From JANRIG01 sp033765235 (GTDB lineage Bacteria; Bacteroidota; Bacteroidia; Cytophagales; UBA9547), in NCBI GenBank assembly GCA_033765235.1, contig JANRIG010000002.1, positions 1 to 19,156 on the forward strand: 19,156 bases of DNA. The letters run 5' to 3'. This document shows, one piece after another, positions 1 through 8,261 of the stretch. The notes beneath the pieces were generated by a model. That model was not told where the DNA came from, did no database searches, and was given only the letters and a program-made list of their open reading frames with translations. The translations under genes and the position numbers were made by a program. Each line of letters begins with the position of its first letter. The first letter of the stretch is position 1.

Positions 1-1521
1 GTCTGTACGCAGGCCTGTGTGTGAGGCGGAGGCATTGGTAATAGTGGCGTTGGGGCTGAGGCAATTGGCATGGTAGTCTGTGCCTGACAGCTTTACGGCT
101 GTGGGCTGGGTAAGGGTGAAGGCAGAGTAGGGTTCGGGGACGGTGATACTACCTGAAACATAACATTGGCTACCAACGTTGTTGTAATAGTTTTTAATTT
201 GATAATGATAATTACCTGCACCTAATCGAGATACTGATGCAGGTTCAATTGTGGAAGGACTTATTGTTATGTTTTCATTGGCTTGATTGTTATCATAAGA
301 ATTATATCTCTTACTGGTATAGCCTGCTACTGTTTTTAAAGTAGTTATAGATCTGTTAAAAACAATATGACTTGTGTCGCCTAAAGGATTTATTTTTATG
401 AAACTTATAGCATACCCGCTCAATAAACTTTTGTCATCAGCTGCATCATACTTTTTGCCACGATGACCTGTAATATCAAATTTAATCTCTATGTCTTTTC
501 CACCCTTGCAAGTGGATAATATAGTGGTAATGTTGTTGATTTGAGGGGCTGAATGGTAGTAAAAATGATCGGCTGACAGATTTGAAGTAATCGTAAGGTT
601 TGATACTTGGTTTATTTCTGTTTTGCTTATATTTAATCTACGACCTGCACCTCCTGCACCATTGGCAGGTAAGCTAAAAGTGTGAAAAAATGTGCCTGTT
701 TTTGCACCAATGTTGTGTGTTATTACTGCATTTCCTAAGGTATGTATATTAATTTTTACATCACTTGGGCAAGTATTTGAAAAAGTATGACCATAGATGG
801 TGACTAACTGTCCTTCACAAAGGCTTACTAATTTGTTTTGCTCAGGGTCAAAAGTGCTGCTAACAATATCAGGAATAGGCACAATATCATGATACCATTT
901 ATACTCAAATTCCACAAAATGGTAAAATAAGCTGGTTTCTATCTTTAGAAATTCTTTTTTTATTGTATTAACAGGCTGGTTGGTAAAAGTGTAAGTAAAT
1001 GGCTCATAATAATAATTGTCATCAGCAGTTCCAAAAGCCCCACAGCCTGATGTATTATATTCAGTATCTACATCACAAGATTCTTCCCAAGTTTGAAAAC
1101 GAAAGAAAAAACTGTTTTTATTGTCGCACCAAGGAAAAACCATAGTATGAGGTGTACTCATTATGGTTGAAGTAGTGGGTTTTTCATTGGCTGCATTGGT
1201 TACTATTGTACCAAATACCCTTGCATTGGGATTTGTTAAAGGATCAGTAAACCTGTTGTATTCAAAAAATACACGGTAACGATATTCTGAGGAGTTGCCT
1301 ATTAAATTATCAAAAAATGTACCATTAGCTGCCATAGCCCCCAAAGCTAATTCCACAGAATAATGGTGTAACCCATAATGATTTATGAAGTTATTATATA
1401 TTGTTTTCCTAACTGATGTTACCTTTACTACTCTTGCTTCTACATTGATATTAGTAGCATTAATCCTGCTGAGTGACAATATGAATATTAAAAGTAAAAA
1501 AATGTAAAGTTTTTTCCTCAC
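1..1521 (-). CDS. Secreted surface protein, partial (C-terminus beyond the window)
   Basis: The first 507 codons of a minus-strand gene run off the left edge with no stop. The chosen start is the GTG at 1521-1519. It is followed by a basic and then strongly hydrophobic signal peptide (MRKKLYIFLLLIFILSLS, cleavage probably after residue 22, RINA). The GTG overlaps the stop of the gene upstream by one base (TAGTG), which suggests translational coupling. The mature part is rich in Thr, Asn, Tyr and Ser, has scattered cysteines, and has no recognisable catalytic motif. Around residues 455-507 the text (PYSAFTLTQPTAVKL, then HANCLSPNATITNAS) resembles the repeat units of SprB-like adhesins of gliding Bacteroidota. 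The GC content jumps to about 60% in that part, against about 32% just before it. A large T9SS-exported adhesin is the likely identity, but the sorting domain would lie outside the window. The coding call is secure; the function is inferred. Confidence 0.8.
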   Translation of the reverse strand, partial: MRKKLYIFLLLIFILSLSRINATNINVEARVVKVTSVRKTIYNNFINHYGLHHYSVELALGAMAANGTFFDNLIGNSSEYRYRVFFEYNRFTDPLTNPNARVFGTIVTNAANEKPTTSTIMSTPHTMVFPWCDNKNSFFFRFQTWEESCDVDTEYNTSGCGAFGTADDNYYYEPFTYTFTNQPVNTIKKEFLKIETSLFYHFVEFEYKWYHDIVPIPDIVSSTFDPEQNKLVSLCEGQLVTIYGHTFSNTCPSDVKINIHTLGNAVITHNIGAKTGTFFHTFSLPANGAGGAGRRLNISKTEINQVSNLTITSNLSADHFYYHSAPQINNITTILSTCKGGKDIEIKFDITGHRGKKYDAADDKSLLSGYAISFIKINPLGDTSHIVFNRSITTLKTVAGYTSKRYNSYDNNQANENITISPSTIEPASVSRLGAGNYHYQIKNYYNNVGSQCYVSGSITVPEPYSAFTLTQPTAVKLSGTDYHANCLSPNATITNASASHTGLRTD

Positions 1522-3218
1522 TATGATACTGATATTTTGTGTATAAATGGCTTGCCTTGTATATAATATCTTACCAAATATACTCCAGGCGATGGTACGT
1601 TAATTTGATGATAGTTTTCTGAAACAGGGTATGTTCTGCCTAAAAGGTCTATGACATGTATATCAGTTATTTCATTCACTGACTGGTAGGTAATGGTTAA
1701 TCCCAAAACATCAAACTGAACAAGATTTTTTTTGTATTGATTTTCTACATGCAATTCTGTAAGTGTATTTTTAAGTTCAATACCACTTTTTATAGTTTTA
1801 GGAGGTGCTATAGGTACATTGGCGCATCTGCTTTCTGGCCAAGTGTACACCCCAAAATTGAGAGCTTTGAGTTCATCTTTAGCATTTGCAGGCCAAATAG
1901 TTTCTTGATAAATAATTTCACCACCATCAATAATTTTTGATTTTTCATTTTGTTGATTTGTAGGTTTGCCATCATATATGCCTGTAAAAACGGTACCATA
2001 AGCATCAAAATTACCTGTAACTGTTATTGTATATGTACCTATGGGTTGGTTTAGTTGTGTAGAATACATTCCACCAGTATTTTCAAAACCAGTAACAGTA
2101 GGCTCAGGATAATGATTTAGATACACTTTCCACCTGTTACTTTCGCATATATTATAGGATGATACATATATAGGAAGTGTTTCATTGTTAAAGGGGGTTA
2201 CCCATGGTATATTACTAGTAACATTACTGGTACTAAACGCAACACCTCCTACGCTTTGGGTGTACCAGCGGTAGGTGGTGCCGGGTGGGTTGGTTTCGCC
2301 AAAGGCGGAGCCCATGGCGGTGAGGGTGAGGGTGCTGCCGCATTTGTCTATGGTGTTCCATTGGGGCTTGGGTCTAATGCAATTAGAACAGGCATTTCCA
2401 TCATAAAATTTTACTCCAGTGCCTGTGTTGGTGTCTACAAAGGGCGTGCGGGCAGCGTAGCAGTAGTTGTAGAGTTTTTGTACGTCTGCATCAGTTAGCG
2501 GGAAGTTGAGCATTACCAGTTCGTCTGCTTCAAACGTGAGCCCTGTGGATGTGCTGTTGAAGTATTTACCTAATTTTAAGCCACTTTCATATAATTTTAT
2601 GCCTGTTGCGGTGCCTGTAATTTCTATTTTTTTAGTAGTATTTATATAAATCTTTACACCTTCATTTTTATATCTAATCAATATAATGTTATTCCATTCA
2701 TTAATATTTAGTTGATAATCAGTAAATAATGTGTCTTTTACTATGACATTGAAATCTAATTGTTTTTTGTATGTATATCCAATAAATTTTGTATATGGGT
2801 CATATATTATACTATGAAATTCTTTATATGTACCATTTATGCCATTTCTTATACCTTCATATTCTGCTATGGGCTGAAATGAAGTGCCTGTATTTGTGTT
2901 GGTTAATTTAATCCAAAATGACATTACAGGATTGCTTACAGTATCTACATAGTATGTACTCTGCGCTACAAATTTATCAATACTACCTATTATGATTGCC
3001 TCATTAGCTCTGCCAAATTTATCATTTGTGAAATTAGGATTAATACTAACATTGCTACCACTTGTTGCAGAAATGCCATATGGAATAGATGTTTGAGAGT
3101 CCTTTAAGCTATATACGAGCTGCGGTTTATAGCCTAATTCACCATAAGGAGTAGTTTGTGCAAAAATATAATTGACATTAAAAATAAGTAGAAATAATAA
3201 TTTTAGTTTATTTGGCAT
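1521..3218 (-). CDS. LamG-like secreted protein with T9SS type A sorting domain
   Basis: This is a 565-residue protein if translation starts at the ATG at 3218-3216. That start is preferred because it opens a clean signal peptide (MPNKLKLLFLLIFNVNYIFA, then QTTPYG). The frame stays open upstream to 3719 through a truncated paralogue (see the adjacent remnant). Residues about 90-250 read as a concanavalin/LamG-like beta-sandwich (SFWIKL, EWNNIILIRY, GVKIYIN, ADELVMLNFPLTDADVQKLY), usually a carbohydrate- or protein-binding fold. Residues about 275-340 form a short Ig-like or PKD-like stretch with cysteines (CSNCIRPKPQW, YRWYTQ). The last 75 or so residues form a type A T9SS sorting domain (IHVIDLLGRTY, GVYLVRYY, HKISVS at the end). 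The protein is therefore expected to cross the inner membrane by Sec and the outer membrane by T9SS, and to be released or anchored on the surface. The downstream secreted-protein gene overlaps it by one base. Codons for residues about 280-328 are far more GC-rich than the rest. The ligand is unknown. Confidence 0.8.
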   Translation of the reverse strand: MPNKLKLLFLLIFNVNYIFAQTTPYGELGYKPQLVYSLKDSQTSIPYGISATSGSNVSINPNFTNDKFGRANEAIIIGSIDKFVAQSTYYVDTVSNPVMSFWIKLTNTNTGTSFQPIAEYEGIRNGINGTYKEFHSIIYDPYTKFIGYTYKKQLDFNVIVKDTLFTDYQLNINEWNNIILIRYKNEGVKIYINTTKKIEITGTATGIKLYESGLKLGKYFNSTSTGLTFEADELVMLNFPLTDADVQKLYNYCYAARTPFVDTNTGTGVKFYDGNACSNCIRPKPQWNTIDKCGSTLTLTAMGSAFGETNPPGTTYRWYTQSVGGVAFSTSNVTSNIPWVTPFNNETLPIYVSSYNICESNRWKVYLNHYPEPTVTGFENTGGMYSTQLNQPIGTYTITVTGNFDAYGTVFTGIYDGKPTNQQNEKSKIIDGGEIIYQETIWPANAKDELKALNFGVYTWPESRCANVPIAPPKTIKSGIELKNTLTELHVENQYKKNLVQFDVLGLTITYQSVNEITDIHVIDLLGRTYPVSENYHQINVPSPGVYLVRYYIQGKPFIHKISVS

Positions 3219-3656
3219 ACTGGAATAGTTTTTTAATATCGCTGCCAGTAACAGAAGTTGAAATATTATAAATGACGAGATGTATGCATGACTGCTGCTT
3301 ACATTAACATTAACAGTAGAGGTTACTGTTTTGCCAGAGGCTTTATCTATATTTAAAGCTTCACCTTCTCTTCCAAACTTATCAGTAGCATATGTATAGG
3401 TGCCTGCCACAGTAGTGCCTGTGGCTTGGTCTGTAAGCATGGTGGTGGTATTGCCGGTGCCTTGGCTAAAGCTGTACAAGCTTATCAACTTAAACCCTAT
3501 ATCTTCGTAGGGGCGGGTTTGGGCATGGGTATTTATTACCCCTAAAAAGAAAAGAAGGAAAAGGGGTGAAAATATAAGATTTAAAATGGTAGATGTAAGA
3601 TTGAAAAAACTTGGGCGTAAAAAGTGTAAAATGTAAAATTTGAAATGCGTATTCAT
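3219..3656 (-). pseudogene. Truncated LamG-protein paralogue fused in frame to the next gene
   Basis: A reading frame with a candidate ATG at 3656-3654 (another in-frame ATG lies at 3719) encodes a hydrophobic leader ending in VINTHAQ and then a mature start QTRPYEDIGFKLISLYSF. This aligns with the mature start of the following gene, QTTPYGELGYKPQLVYSL. Both copies continue to a shared landmark, ATDKFGREGEALNI here and TNDKFGRANEAIII there. Similarity fades near the start of the LamG strand (AYISSFIIFQ), roughly at 3250-3280. The frame then runs without a stop through the neighbour's start codon. It is therefore a 5' fragment of a duplicated gene, lacking nearly all of the LamG fold, the Ig-like part and the sorting tail. 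If translated through, it would give a 732-residue protein with a second, internal signal sequence. Remnant status is inferred from the alignment; a functional fusion is less likely. Confidence 0.6.
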
Positions 3657-3719
3657 ATTCAGAGATATTAATGGTAAGTAAGTTGAGGCAAAGTAATGTA
3701 ATATAAATGTTATTTTCAA

Positions 3720-4134
3720 AATATTATTTATTAAATAATTGTAAATTTTTTTTATGTGTTATTATTGGCTCTTTCTTGTCACTTATTACTTGGTGTATCT
3801 TTCTTCTTACTTTTTGTGTTGCCAAAAAGTAAGCAAAAAGGCACCCACAAAAACCAAATTCTAGTGTATTGTTTACCCACTTGCCTGCGCCTTGCTGCCC
3901 AATAACTTGAATTTCGCGCTTTTCGTGGACATCCACGCACATGATGCTCATTAATAAATACTTTCTGCGCTTTTTTTTATCTATTAATAAGTTGTATTTT
4001 GAAATTAACACTATTAATATCTCTTATTGTCTTCCTAAAGATACTGACAGCCAATATATTATCAGAAAATTGAATTATATCTGACACTTTATAGTAGTGT
4101 GCTTATGTGTATTATAGGTTTGTAATATGCTGTA
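3720..4134. repeat. Intergenic region with a Bacteroidota-type dispersed repeat element
   Basis: These 415 bp between gcvP and the surface-protein genes contain no convincing gene. A 95-codon minus frame (4011-3724) exists, but its product (FGFCGCLFAYFLATQKVRRK in the middle) has a style I recognise as the spurious translation of a sequence scattered between genes in Bacteroidota. The core is a perfect inverted repeat, CTTACTTTTTG (3806-3816) and CAAAAAGTAAG (3823-3833), around a 6-nt loop. A smaller palindrome, CGTGGA-CA-TCCACG, sits near 3924-3937, and a 7-bp AT hairpin lies at 3723-3739. 4012-4134 is AT-rich with nothing recognisable apart from a weak ACACT...AGTGT pairing. No strong terminator for gcvP was found here. 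The dispersed nature is from memory of the phylum and cannot be shown from one copy. Confidence 0.5.
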
Positions 4135-6984
4135 TTATACTTCATATTGTGCTACAGGTATGCAGGTGCATATCAGATTTCTATCGCCATGGGCATTGTC
4201 TATACGGCTCACTGATGGCCAAAATTTTGAATTTTTCACGTATTCTAATGGGAAAGCCGCTTTGTGCCTTGGGTATGGATAGTCCCAATGGTCGGAGGTT
4301 ACAATTTGGGCAGTATGGGGTGCATTTTTGAGTACATTATTTACTTTTCCGAATACTCCTGTTTCTATTTCCTTTATCTCATTTCTGATAGCTATCATAG
4401 CATCGCAAAAGCGGTCGAGCTCTGGTTTGCTTTCGCTCTCAGTAGGCTCTATCATAAGTGTGCCCGGCACAGGAAAAGACACGGTAGGTGCATGAAACCC
4501 ATAGTCCATCAATCGCTTGGCAATGTCTTCTACTTCTACTCCTGCAGTATTTTTATATGCTCTGCAATCGAGTATAAATTCATGTGCACAAAAGCCGTTT
4601 TCGCCGGTATATAGTATGTCATAGTGCTCTTGAAGTCTTGATTTTATATAATTGGCATTAATAATAGCGTGGGTAGTAGCCATTTTAAGCCCTTCTCCGC
4701 CCATCATTCGTATGTAGGCATATGATATAGGCAATATAGAGGCACTACCCCAAGGTGCTGCGCTCACTGCTCTATTGGCTTCTGTACCAATGTTTGTAAT
4801 ACTATGGTTTGGTAAGAATGGTACTAAGTGCTCAGCCACGCATATAGGTCCCATTCCCGGCCCGCCGCCACCGTGAGGTATGCAAAATGTCTTGTGTAGG
4901 TTGAGGTGACATACATCTGCTCCTATGGCAGCCGGACTGGTGAGGGCTACTTGAGCATTCATATTGGCACCATCCATGTATACCAATCCTCCACATTCAT
5001 GTACTGTACTACATATATCTGTGATAGTTTTTTCAAATACGCCGTGTGTAGATGGATAGGTGACCATGAGGCAAGCTAGGTTTTTATCATGAAGTAATGC
5101 TTTATTTTTGAGGTCTTGTACATCTATATTTCCTCTATCGTCGCACTGCACCACTACTACTTTCATGCCTGCCATTACCGCACTGGCAGGATTGGTACCA
5201 TGGGCAGATTGGGGTATGAGAGCTACATTGCGATGCTCTTGACGATGATGCTTGTGATACTCACGTATTACTATGAGCCCGGCATACTCTCCCTGAGCAC
5301 CAGAGTTGGGCTGTAGCGATGTAGCTGCAAATCCTGTAATATTTGCCAAATATTTTTCAAGTTTTTCAAACATTTGTAAGTACCCACTTATTTGCCATTT
5401 TGGTACAAAAGGATGTATTTGTCCTACTTCAGCCCATGTCACAGGTATCATTTCTGCGGTAGCATTGAGCTTCATGGTGCATGAGCCCAGCGGTATCATA
5501 GAGTGTACCATAGACAAGTCTTTGTTTTCCAACGTTTTCATATACCTGAGTAGCTCATGCTCAGTATGATATGAGTTGAATACTGGATGTGTGAGCCAAG
5601 TAGATGTGCGAATATGATTTTGTAGAGGCAGGGTGGCTGCAAGTGTATTTTTGCTTTCATAAAGTTTGCCACTGTATATTTCAAATATATTAATCAAGTT
5701 TAATATATCTGTTGTAGTACTAGTCTCGTCTACAGATATTTGTACAACATTATTGCCATAATATAAATTTATGCATTTGGCTTCTGCAATCTCTCTTATT
5801 TTAATAATATCTACATTGCCTATGCACAAGGTATCAAAGTACTTATCATGTATAGGATTGAGCCCAAGCTGTATAAGTGCTTGATACAATGTATGGGCAT
5901 GTGTGTGGATATGGTTTGCAATGCTTCTGAGGCCTTTTGGGCCGTGATACACCGCATACATAGAAGCTATGACGCCAAGCAGTACTTGGGCAGTGCAAAT
6001 ATTGGAGGTAGCTTTGTCTCTTTTTATATGTTGCTCTCTCATTTGCAGCGACATACGATAGCAATTATTGCCATGTTTATCTACAGACACCCCAATTAAT
6101 CTGCCGGGTATATGTCGTTTATATTCTTCTTTGGTAGCAAAAAAGGCAGAATGCGGACCTCCCATGCCTAATGGTACTCCAAAACGCTGACTTGATCCTA
6201 TGGCTACATCAGCACCTAATTCGCCGGGTGGTATGATATGAGTGAGTGCCATAAGGTCTGTAGCACAGGCTACGGAAATATTATTTTTTTTTGCTTCAGC
6301 TATCCACTTGCTGTAGTTCAATACAGCACCTTGAGCATCAGGGTATTGATACAGTGCTCCAAATATATCTTGGTCGGTGAGATTGGCTTGGAATAGGTCT
6401 GTTACTTCTATGATAAGCCCTAAAGGCTCTGCTCTGGTTTTGAGCACATCAATGGTTTGGGTAAATGTGTTATTAGACACCAAAAATTTTTTACTATCTT
6501 GTTTATCAGCATTTCTCACTGCATAGAGCATGGTCATGGCTTCTGCTGCGGCTGTGGCCTCATCAAGGAGCGATGCATTTGCTATTTCAAATCCTGTGAG
6601 GTCGCATATCATGGTTTGGTAGTTGATAAGTGCTTCTAACCTACCTTGTGCTATTTCTGCCTGATAGGGGGTGTATGCGGTGTACCAACCCGGATTTTCA
6701 AATATATTCCTCAATATCACCGGAGGTGTAATATTTGGGTAATATCCTTGTCCTATGTATGACTTATACAGCTTGTTTTGCGACATCATTTGTCTGAAAT
6801 CATTCAAAAATTGTACCTCCGACATTGGCTCAGGGAGTTCGGGTGCTGCTTTGAGTCTTATATTGGATGGTATGGTATTGGCAATGAGCTCTTCAGCGTT
6901 TTTTACGCCTATTGTTTTCAGCATATCATTGGTAAATACCTCATTGGTATCAATATGTCTATTTATAAATGGAGTTTGTGACAT
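4135..6984 (-). CDS. gcvP: Glycine dehydrogenase (decarboxylating), P-protein of the glycine cleavage system
   Basis: A 949-residue protein of the usual length for the single-chain (fused alpha-beta) P-protein. It is a cytosolic PLP enzyme that decarboxylates glycine and transfers the aminomethyl group to the lipoyl arm of GcvH. The PLP lysine lies in the family signature HLNLHKTFCIPHGGGGPGMG, and K698 is the Schiff-base residue by position (E. coli K706). The N-terminal half has the matching non-catalytic fold, including YIGQGYYPNITPPVI, ENPGWYTAYTPYQAEIAQGR and GGPHSAFFATKEEYKR. Later landmarks are SMIPLGSCTMKLNA, PNSGAQGEYAGL and SAHGTNPASAVMAGM. The start ATG at 6984 gives the expected N-terminus with no extension. 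It lies 33 bp downstream of leuB on the same strand and is probably co-transcribed with it. gcvT and gcvH are not in the window. Identity is secure. Confidence 0.97.
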   Translation of the reverse strand: MSQTPFINRHIDTNEVFTNDMLKTIGVKNAEELIANTIPSNIRLKAAPELPEPMSEVQFLNDFRQMMSQNKLYKSYIGQGYYPNITPPVILRNIFENPGWYTAYTPYQAEIAQGRLEALINYQTMICDLTGFEIANASLLDEATAAAEAMTMLYAVRNADKQDSKKFLVSNNTFTQTIDVLKTRAEPLGLIIEVTDLFQANLTDQDIFGALYQYPDAQGAVLNYSKWIAEAKKNNISVACATDLMALTHIIPPGELGADVAIGSSQRFGVPLGMGGPHSAFFATKEEYKRHIPGRLIGVSVDKHGNNCYRMSLQMREQHIKRDKATSNICTAQVLLGVIASMYAVYHGPKGLRSIANHIHTHAHTLYQALIQLGLNPIHDKYFDTLCIGNVDIIKIREIAEAKCINLYYGNNVVQISVDETSTTTDILNLINIFEIYSGKLYESKNTLAATLPLQNHIRTSTWLTHPVFNSYHTEHELLRYMKTLENKDLSMVHSMIPLGSCTMKLNATAEMIPVTWAEVGQIHPFVPKWQISGYLQMFEKLEKYLANITGFAATSLQPNSGAQGEYAGLIVIREYHKHHRQEHRNVALIPQSAHGTNPASAVMAGMKVVVVQCDDRGNIDVQDLKNKALLHDKNLACLMVTYPSTHGVFEKTITDICSTVHECGGLVYMDGANMNAQVALTSPAAIGADVCHLNLHKTFCIPHGGGGPGMGPICVAEHLVPFLPNHSITNIGTEANRAVSAAPWGSASILPISYAYIRMMGGEGLKMATTHAIINANYIKSRLQEHYDILYTGENGFCAHEFILDCRAYKNTAGVEVEDIAKRLMDYGFHAPTVSFPVPGTLMIEPTESESKPELDRFCDAMIAIRNEIKEIETGVFGKVNNVLKNAPHTAQIVTSDHWDYPYPRHKAAFPLEYVKNSKFWPSVSRIDNAHGDRNLICTCIPVAQYEV

Positions 6985-7017
6985 TTATTAATTATTATAT
7001 TATTAAATAGAAAAATG

Positions 7018-8091
7018 TTATAAAATGTTTTCAAGCACTTTGCTGCCCATGGCATCGGTGCCCAAAATATTATTATGAGGGGTATTTGTATTGGCTATAT
7101 CGCCCGTACGCCACCCTTGCTTAAGTGTTTTGTCCACTGCGTTAATGATATTTTGTGCTTCTGCTTTCATGCCAAATGATATGTCAAGCAGCAGTGCGGC
7201 AGAGAGTACTGAGGCCAAAGGGTTGGCCAATCCTTTGCCTGCTATATCATGGGCAGAGCCATGAATAGGTTCATAGAAACCTATGCTGTCGCCTACAGAT
7301 GCAGAAGCCAACATACCCATAGAGCCTGCTATTTGCGATGCTTCATCAGTGAGTATATCACCAAAAAGGTTGGCTGTGAGCACCACATCAAATTGGGTAG
7401 GGTATTTGATAAGTTGCATGGCTGCATTGTCTACAAATATGTGCTCGGTATGCACATCGGGGTACTGCTTGGCTATGTCTTGCACTACTTCGCGCCACAG
7501 TCTTGAACTCTCCAGCACATTGGCTTTGTCTACAGAGTGCAATTTTTTTCGGCGTGTCTGTGCTGCTTGGTAGGCTTTGTGTGCAATGCGCTCTACTTCG
7601 TAGCGTGAATATATCATAAGGTCTGAGGCAGTATTGCGGTCTTCACTTCTTTCTTTTTTACCAAAATACACATCGCCTGTGAGCTCTCTGAAAAACAATA
7701 TATCTGCACCCCGCAATATTTCAGGTTTTATGCTGGAGGCATCTAATAATTCATCAAATAGTTTGATAGGTCTGAGATTGGCATATAGGCTGAGCTCTTT
7801 GCGTATTTTGAGCAAACCTTGCTCAGGGCGCACTTTGGCGTTGGGGTCATGGTCATACTTTGCATGACCTATGGCACCAAAGAGTATAGCATGGCTTGCG
7901 CGTGCTTTTGCTAATGTATCGTCAGGCAGCGGATTGCCTGTGGCTTCTATGGCTGCATGTCCCATGAGTGCTTCATCAAAAGCAAATTGATGGTTATATT
8001 TTTGGGCAATGGCTTGCAGCACATTTTTGCCCCAGCGGGTCACTTCCTGACCTATTCCATCGCCGGGGATGATGAGGATATTTTTAATCAT
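7018..8091 (-). CDS. leuB: 3-isopropylmalate dehydrogenase
   Basis: A 357-residue NAD-dependent beta-hydroxyacid oxidative decarboxylase that oxidises 3-isopropylmalate in leucine biosynthesis. Visible landmarks are IIPGDGIGQEV at the N-terminus, the substrate-binding arginines in LRPIK (R107) and FFRELTGDVYFGK (R135), the catalytic pair Y142 and K189 (VDKANVLESSRLWREVV), the metal-binding aspartates D221, D245 and D249 (NLFGDILTDEASQ), and the NAD-binding segment GFYEPIHGSAHDIAGKGLANP. Length and the LeuB-type DKANVL signature favour LeuB over isocitrate or tartrate dehydrogenase. The start is ATG at 8091. The gene begins only 25 bp after the 3' end of tRNA-Ser on the same strand and is followed 33 bp later by gcvP. 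No leuA, leuC or leuD is in the window, so the leucine genes are dispersed or lie elsewhere. Confidence 0.96.
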   Translation of the reverse strand: MIKNILIIPGDGIGQEVTRWGKNVLQAIAQKYNHQFAFDEALMGHAAIEATGNPLPDDTLAKARASHAILFGAIGHAKYDHDPNAKVRPEQGLLKIRKELSLYANLRPIKLFDELLDASSIKPEILRGADILFFRELTGDVYFGKKERSEDRNTASDLMIYSRYEVERIAHKAYQAAQTRRKKLHSVDKANVLESSRLWREVVQDIAKQYPDVHTEHIFVDNAAMQLIKYPTQFDVVLTANLFGDILTDEASQIAGSMGMLASASVGDSIGFYEPIHGSAHDIAGKGLANPLASVLSAALLLDISFGMKAEAQNIINAVDKTLKQGWRTGDIANTNTPHNNILGTDAMGSKVLENIL

Positions 8092-8116
8092 GTATTAATA
8101 ATCAATCACTTACAAG

Positions 8117-8203
8117 CAGAGAGTAAGGGATTCGAACCCCTGATACGGTTTCCCGTATACACACTTTCCAGGCGTGCGCCTTCAACCACTCGGCCAACTC
8201 TCT
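8117..8203 (-). tRNA. tRNA-Ser (anticodon GGA)
   Basis: Read on the minus strand, an 87-nt class II cloverleaf can be folded. The 7-bp acceptor stem is AGAGAGT with ACTCTCT and the discriminator base is G, as expected for serine. The D arm contains TTGGCCGAGTGGTTGAAGGC. The anticodon loop is CTGGAAA with GGA at 8169-8167. There is a long variable arm (ATACGG with CCGTAT) and the T arm GGGGTTCGAATCCCT. CCA is not encoded. The transcript would continue directly into leuB 25 bp downstream. The divergent helicase gene starts 58 bp from its 5' end. No clear Bacteroidota promoter (TTTG, about 19 bp, TAnnTTTG) was found in that gap. Confidence 0.96.
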
Positions 8204-8261
8204 AAAATAGGGTTGCGAATTTCTTAAAATTTACGTCCTTTTGCAATAAAATATTTTTCTG

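Noticed and set aside
2256..2498. 80-codon plus-strand frame rich in Gly and Ala
   Set aside because: It is antisense to the GC-rich module of the LamG protein gene; the composition follows from the opposite-strand coding.
3724..4011. 95-codon minus-strand frame as a protein gene
   Set aside because: It spans the inverted-repeat element, its middle reads like a translated dispersed repeat, and it has no domain or signal peptide. It was annotated as part of the repeat region instead.
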